DNA of 35,069 nucleotides from Aquihabitans sp. (lineage in GTDB: Bacteria; Actinomycetota; Acidimicrobiia; Acidimicrobiales; Iamiaceae), in contig JANXNS010000233.1 in assembly GCA_025353965.1 (NCBI GenBank), forward strand, positions 1 through 35,069, given 5' to 3'. Each line of letters begins with the position of its first letter. Position 1 is the stretch's first letter. Shown here piece after piece: positions 30,781-35,069 of the stretch. A program made the translations under genes and the position numbers. The notes beneath the pieces are model-generated. The model saw only the letters and a list, made by a program, of their open reading frames with translations. It was not told the DNA's origin and did not search any database.

Positions 30781-32637
30781 ATGATCCTCCTCGACGCCAC
30801 TGGCCTCACCGCATCTCGACCCGGCCGCAAGCTCTTCGGAGACGTGTCGGTCACCGTGTCCAACAACGACCGCCTGGGCTTGGTGGGTATCAACGGGACC
30901 GGGAAGTCCACCCTGCTCCGGGTTTTGGCTGGCAAGACCGAGGCCGAGGAGGGCACCGTCCGCCGTGGCCGCGGTACCCGGCTGGTCATGCTGGATCAGG
31001 CCGATGACCTGCCCGAGGGGACCGTGCGGGAAGCGGTCGCCCCGGGGAGTCATCCCGAGCGCGAATGGGAGGTCGACGCCATTCTCGATCGCCTGGGCAT
31101 TGCGGAGCTGGCTGAAGCCCGCACCGATCGCCTCTCTGGTGGCCAAGCCAAACGGGTGGCGCTGGCTCGGGCCTTGGTGGAGGTCGGCCCTGGTGGTGGC
31201 CCCGACGATGACTCGGTGCTGCTGATTCTCGACGAGCCAACCAACCACCTGGACATCGATGCCATCGCGTGGTTGGAGGACCGCCTGGCCAGCCATCGGG
31301 GCGGACTCATCCTGGTTACCCACGATCGCCACGTGTTGGACCGGCTCACGACGCGGATTCTTGAGTTGGACCGAGGCAAGGCGTACATCCACGAGGGCGG
31401 TTACTCGTCCTATCTCGAGGGTCGCCAGGAGCGCGACGACCAGTCCGCAACCGCGGAGTCGGTGCGCAAGAACCTGGCCAAGAAAGAGTTGGCGTGGCTC
31501 CGTCGAGGTGCCCCGGCCCGCACGGCCAAGCCCAAGGCCCACATCGCTTCCGCTACGGCGATCGTGAACGGCCGGGCTGAAGCGCCGGCCCGCCGCGGTG
31601 AGATGCCCCTCCACATGGAGACGCCTCGGCTGGGCGATCAAGTGGTGGAACTTCATGGTGTTGGTCATCAGTTTGGGCCGGACGCGCCCTGGCTTTTCCG
31701 CGGCGTAGACCTCATGCTCGACCCTCGCGAGCGTCTTGGGGTGGTCGGACCCAACGGTGCCGGCAAGACGACGCTCCTGCAGGTCATGGCTGGTCGGCTC
31801 GATCCGATCGAGGGCCGTCGGGTGGCTGGTTCCACGGTGAAATTGGCGATCTGGGATCAGCTTGGATCAGATCTGGACCCGAACGTCCGGGTGCGCGATG
31901 CAATAGCGGGGCCAGGCCGGCAGGCCGATTGGTCAGATTCCGCTCTGCTCGAGCGGTTCTGGTTCGACGGCGACGCGCAATGGGCGCCCATTGGAACGCT
32001 GTCGGGCGGCGAGCGTCGGCGGCTCCAGCTTCTGCTCACGCTGGCGGCGCGGCCGAACGTGCTGTTGCTCGACGAACCCACCAATGACCTCGACCTGGAT
32101 TCGCTCCGGGCGCTCGAAGACTTCCTGGACGACTGGCCCGGCGCCCTAGTGGTCGTTAGTCACGATCGGGCGTTCTTGGAGCGGACCGTCGCCGACGTGA
32201 TCGTGATCGATGCCGATCATGATGCCGACAGGATCGCTGGTGGCTACGCCGCGTGGGAGGCCGCCCGCCGCAAGAGCGGTTCCACCGCATCGGCCTCGGC
32301 CACCACTCGCATGCGCCAGAAAGGTTCCGGCACCAAGGCGCCAACGGCGAGGGCGGCTGTGGCCAAAGGGTCTGCCGGCGACCCGGTTGTGTCGTCGAGC
32401 GTTGCCCTGGCCAAGCCCCGCAGCCCGAGCACCTTGCGTCATCTCACCAAGGAGATCGAGAAGCGCCTCCGGAAGTTGGAGAAGCAGCGGGATCGGCTGG
32501 CCGTCGACGTGACCACCATTGATGGCTCCGACCACCAACGCCTGGCCGAGGTTGGCCGAGATCTAGCGGGTGTGGAGGCCGAGATTTCGGCTATCGAAGA
32601 GGAGTGGCTGGCCTTGGCCGAGGAAGCTGAGCGCTGA
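30781..32637 (+). CDS. ABC-F family ATPase, Uup-like
   Basis: A 618-residue soluble protein with two ABC domains and no membrane segment. Domain 1: Walker A GINGTGKST (36-44), signature LSGGQ (119-123), LDEPTNHLD (151-159). Domain 2: GPNGAGKTT (about 325), LSGGER, LLLDEPTNDLD and the H-loop SHDRAFLER. The linker (about 215-270) contains ELAWLRRGAPARTAKPKA, the Uup-type marker. A Ser/Ala/Lys-rich stretch (about 500-545) leads to a C-terminal coiled coil (KRLRKLEKQRDRL). ABC-F proteins act on ribosomes, and Uup is also tied to DNA branch-migration phenotypes. Not an antibiotic-resistance subtype as far as I can tell. Confidence 0.9.
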   Translation: MILLDATGLTASRPGRKLFGDVSVTVSNNDRLGLVGINGTGKSTLLRVLAGKTEAEEGTVRRGRGTRLVMLDQADDLPEGTVREAVAPGSHPEREWEVDAILDRLGIAELAEARTDRLSGGQAKRVALARALVEVGPGGGPDDDSVLLILDEPTNHLDIDAIAWLEDRLASHRGGLILVTHDRHVLDRLTTRILELDRGKAYIHEGGYSSYLEGRQERDDQSATAESVRKNLAKKELAWLRRGAPARTAKPKAHIASATAIVNGRAEAPARRGEMPLHMETPRLGDQVVELHGVGHQFGPDAPWLFRGVDLMLDPRERLGVVGPNGAGKTTLLQVMAGRLDPIEGRRVAGSTVKLAIWDQLGSDLDPNVRVRDAIAGPGRQADWSDSALLERFWFDGDAQWAPIGTLSGGERRRLQLLLTLAARPNVLLLDEPTNDLDLDSLRALEDFLDDWPGALVVVSHDRAFLERTVADVIVIDADHDADRIAGGYAAWEAARRKSGSTASASATTRMRQKGSGTKAPTARAAVAKGSAGDPVVSSSVALAKPRSPSTLRHLTKEIEKRLRKLEKQRDRLAVDVTTIDGSDHQRLAEVGRDLAGVEAEISAIEEEWLALAEEAER

Positions 32638-32720
32638 ATTCGCACGCGCCACCATCGAGCTAGTTGTCGCCCCCGCCTGAACAGCACACCCGTTCAAGAT
32701 CCACCGACCAGACTCACGTC

Positions 32721-34163
32721 GTGGCCTACCGGATTGATCCTGGGGAACCGACCAACGTGGAGTTGCGGCGCGTGATCGCCGAGCAGCTCGGTAAGGCAGT
32801 GGAAGCCTTGCGGATTCCCGGTGGACCGGGCGCGGACTCGGTTCACGAGGTGCGCAAGCGGTTGAAGAAGGCCCGATCTGCGGTCCGGTTGGGCCGGTCC
32901 GATTTGGGCGCTGCAGTGGCCAAACATGCCAACGAAGAGCTTCGGCGCGTGGGCGCAGATCTGGCCCAGCAGCGTGACGCCGACGCTCTGGTGGAGGCAG
33001 TCGACCGCTTGATCGGGGCGAACGGCGGCCAGGTTGGGCCAATGGTCGATGCCCTCGATGTGGTCCGCCGACTGGTGGTCGGCCGGGCCGATGTCGTCCG
33101 GCTGGAGGGTCCGCTTCAGCGGGCGACGGTGATCGGCGCGGCCCGGACATTGGAGCAGACCGTGGACTGGCTCGAATTGGTTCCGCCGCAAGCCGCGGGG
33201 TGGAAGGCGCTCGGCCCGGGCCTGGGTCGTCAATACGGCCGCGGTCTACAGCTGTGGAAGGACCTGCCGGCCGAGCCGTCGGTCGAGCAGCTGCACGAGT
33301 GGCGTAAGCGAGTGAAGGACCTTTGGTATCACCAGCGCCTGCTCCGGCGTCTCTGGACCGATGCCCAGCGCCCGGTGGTCGATGCTGCGGACGAACTCGC
33401 CTCCACGCTTGGCGCCGACCGAGATCTTGGCTTGCTGCTGGCCTATCTCATCCCGGGTACATCGCCTGTCCGCGAGGATGCGGCGCCGATCGAACCACTT
33501 TCGGTTGACGCCCAAATCGGGCAACTTGTGGGCGATGCAGCCGGTTCGCTTCGTTCCGCGCTGCAGGCCCGGGCCTATGAACTGGGTTCATGGCTCTACG
33601 CCGATTCCCCTGCCGCCTGGGCGAGCCGTCATGGCGCGTGGTGGGTCGCCGCTCTCAAAGCGCACCGATTACGAGCGAGCCCGTTCCTTCTGACCCGTCG
33701 CTTCTCGGGACGACCGCCTAGCCTTTCCGGGCGGTCCCGCGCCCGACCACCTGTCGGCCGCGGCGGGCTGCAGCATTCCAATCCCCCGTCCAACGGAGTC
33801 CCTTCGTGCCACTTGAATCCAACGCCGACATCGCCCCTGCCCAGGGAAAGCTCGGAATTCTGCTCCCGGGCATGGGTGCGGTTGGCACCACGTTCATCGC
33901 TGGTGTGCTCGCTATCCGTAAGGGTCTGGCTAAGCCAATCGGTTCGCTCACCCAAATGGGCACCATCCGTATCGGCCCCCGCACCGATGACAACGTGCCG
34001 CTCATTAAGGACTACGCGCCGCTCGCCCCGCTGGAAGATTTGGTGTTTGGTGGCTGGGACGTCTTCGAAGATGATGCCTATGTGGCTGCCAGCCGCGCCG
34101 GTGTGCTTGAGGGCCATCTCCTTGAACAACTCGGTGAAGAGCTGCGGGCCATCAAGCCCATGA
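32721..34163 (+). CDS. CHAD domain protein, 3' end probably frameshifted
   Basis: An alpha-helical protein with two CHAD repeats. The first has HEVRKRLKKAR (His42, Arg45, Lys46, Lys49), the second LHEWRKRVKDLWYHQRLLRRL (about 191). CHAD domains bind polyphosphate through these basic residues. Family-like sequence ends at about residue 312 (HGAWWVAALK). The open frame then runs on to 34163 through low-quality, Arg/Ser/Pro-rich sequence that overlaps the inositol-phosphate synthase gene by 358 nt. A one-base skip at the AAA codon 33657-33659 would instead give KRTDYERARSF and a stop at 33691-33693, a natural end. I suspect an indel. The GTG start at 32721 was chosen because the frame before it (open to a TTG at 32664) looks non-coding. 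Confidence 0.72.
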   Translation: MAYRIDPGEPTNVELRRVIAEQLGKAVEALRIPGGPGADSVHEVRKRLKKARSAVRLGRSDLGAAVAKHANEELRRVGADLAQQRDADALVEAVDRLIGANGGQVGPMVDALDVVRRLVVGRADVVRLEGPLQRATVIGAARTLEQTVDWLELVPPQAAGWKALGPGLGRQYGRGLQLWKDLPAEPSVEQLHEWRKRVKDLWYHQRLLRRLWTDAQRPVVDAADELASTLGADRDLGLLLAYLIPGTSPVREDAAPIEPLSVDAQIGQLVGDAAGSLRSALQARAYELGSWLYADSPAAWASRHGAWWVAALKAHRLRASPFLLTRRFSGRPPSLSGRSRARPPVGRGGLQHSNPPSNGVPSCHLNPTPTSPLPRESSEFCSRAWVRLAPRSSLVCSLSVRVWLSQSVRSPKWAPSVSAPAPMTTCRSLRTTRRSPRWKIWCLVAGTSSKMMPMWLPAAPVCLRAISLNNSVKSCGPSSP

Positions 34164-35069
34164 CAGCCGTGTTCGAGCAGTCCTATGTCAAAAATCTCCA
34201 CGGCACCCACATCAAGGCGGAGACCAATAAGTGGGAGCAGGCTCAGGCCCTCAACGCAGACATAGACAAATTTTCTGAAGACAACGGCTGTGACCGTTTG
34301 GTCGCGGTCTGGTGCGGTTCCACCGAGGTGTATCGCCAACCCACCGCCGTCCACGAGTCGTTGGCGGCGTTCGAGCAAGGCCTCAAGAACTCAGATCCAG
34401 ACATCGCCCCCAGCCAGATCTACGCCTACGCCTGCCTCAAGCGCGGCATTCCCTACGCCAACGGCGCACCGAACCTGAACCTGGACACCCCGGCCCTGCT
34501 GGAACTAGCCCGAGCCAACGGTGTGCCGGTCACCGGCAAAGACTTCAAGACCGGCCAGACCCTCATGAAGACCATCCTCGCTCCCGGCTTCAAGGCCCGG
34601 ATGCTCGGGGTCGAGGGTTGGTTCTCCACCAATATTCTGGGCAACCGCGATGGTGAGATTCTGGACGACCCGGAGTCCTTCAAGGCCAAAGAAATGTCCA
34701 AACTCGGGGTGCTGGACACCATCTTTGAACCGGAGCGCAACCCCGATCTTTACGGCGATATTGCTCACGTCGTCCGCATCAATTACTACCCGCCGCGTGG
34801 GGACAATAAAGAGGGCTGGGATGCCATCGATATCTTCGGTTGGCTCGGCTACAAGATGCAGATCAAGGTCGATTTCCTCTGCCGGGATTCCATCCTTGCG
34901 GCCCCGCTCGTGCTCGATCTTGCCCTGTTCTTGGACCTCGCCAAGCGGGCCAATATGAGCGGCGTGCAGGAATGGCTGAGCTTCTATTGGAAGAGTCCCC
35001 AGCCGGTGAAGGAAGGCGTGTACCCCGAGCACGACATCTTCATTCAGCTCACCAAGCTCAAAAACACCC
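33806..35069 (+). CDS. Inositol-phosphate synthase, long form (3' truncated by window end)
   Basis: About 421 residues visible of an NAD-dependent inositol-3-phosphate synthase, which converts glucose 6-phosphate to inositol phosphate. The Rossmann loop is ILLPGMGAVGTTF (19-30). Later family motifs include KDFKTGQTLMKTILAP, SKLGVLDTIFEP and the substrate-binding INYYPPRGDNKEGWDAIDIF. The GTG start has CGGAG about 8 nt upstream (33794-33798). This version is longer than the roughly 360-residue Ino1 of mycobacteria and looks like the form found in several other bacterial phyla. Inositol would feed phosphatidylinositol or mycothiol-like pathways; those genes are not in the window. Confidence 0.88.
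   Translation, partial: MPLESNADIAPAQGKLGILLPGMGAVGTTFIAGVLAIRKGLAKPIGSLTQMGTIRIGPRTDDNVPLIKDYAPLAPLEDLVFGGWDVFEDDAYVAASRAGVLEGHLLEQLGEELRAIKPMTAVFEQSYVKNLHGTHIKAETNKWEQAQALNADIDKFSEDNGCDRLVAVWCGSTEVYRQPTAVHESLAAFEQGLKNSDPDIAPSQIYAYACLKRGIPYANGAPNLNLDTPALLELARANGVPVTGKDFKTGQTLMKTILAPGFKARMLGVEGWFSTNILGNRDGEILDDPESFKAKEMSKLGVLDTIFEPERNPDLYGDIAHVVRINYYPPRGDNKEGWDAIDIFGWLGYKMQIKVDFLCRDSILAAPLVLDLALFLDLAKRANMSGVQEWLSFYWKSPQPVKEGVYPEHDIFIQLTKLKNT

Noticed and set aside
1-35069. A new defence, phage or mobile system
   Set aside because: I looked for integrases, transposases, reverse transcriptases, toxin-antitoxin pairs, restriction genes and CRISPR repeats and saw none. SbcCD, the ABC-F protein and the BTAD regulator are normal chromosomal genes.

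Overview
The window looks like ordinary chromosome from a GC-rich Actinomycetota, possibly class Acidimicrobiia. This rests on several things: the very high GC, dense gene packing with 1-4 bp start/stop overlaps, a DUF3097 protein, a BTAD-type regulator, a SigB-type partner-switching locus, an F420-style LLM oxidoreductase, and a MurA with Asp in place of the usual active-site Cys. The class-level placement is inference. I see no rRNA, tRNA, CRISPR array, transposase, integrase or phage gene.

Layout. 1-1360: the end of a two-gene DrrAB-type ABC exporter. 1494-5056: a 1026-residue BTAD/ATPase regulator and a small unknown protein. 5231-6157 (minus): a secreted phosphoesterase. 6297-9313: a small sigma-region-4-like protein facing a stress-sigma operon (RsbW-like protein, SigB/SigF-type sigma factor, membrane SpoIIE/PP2C phosphatase). 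9553-13316: a large tripartite flippase-like membrane protein followed by a DsbB-type/thioredoxin-type oxidative-folding pair. 13335-17175: an unknown protein, PrmA, a second RsbW-like ATPase, a type I sulfatase/phosphonate hydrolase and a zinc ribbon. 17202-24786: an EamA exporter, an iron/2-oxoglutarate oxygenase, a crotonase, a site-2 protease, an LLM oxidoreductase with a coupled zinc-binding protein, a nitronate-monooxygenase-like protein and a class III aminotransferase. 24941-35069: SbcD-SbcC, DUF3097, MurA, an Uup-type ABC-F ATPase, a CHAD protein and the start of a long-form inositol-phosphate synthase running off the end.

The most notable signal is in the DNA. Eleven genes have a TANNNT element exactly 6-8 nt before their start codon, and four more have it at 9 nt. 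This is the geometry of leaderless transcripts, in which the start codon is at or next to the first transcribed base. Genes lacking it mostly have a clear Shine-Dalgarno sequence or sit inside operons. Other points are hairpins whose two arms carry the stop codons of convergent genes, a 78-nt complex palindrome at 23320-23397, an RsbW-like protein without its N-box Asn, and a probable frameshift at the end of the CHAD gene.

I did not find a clear new multi-gene defence or mobile system. Most proteins belong to recognisable families, and the novelty lies in variants and in gene-start architecture.
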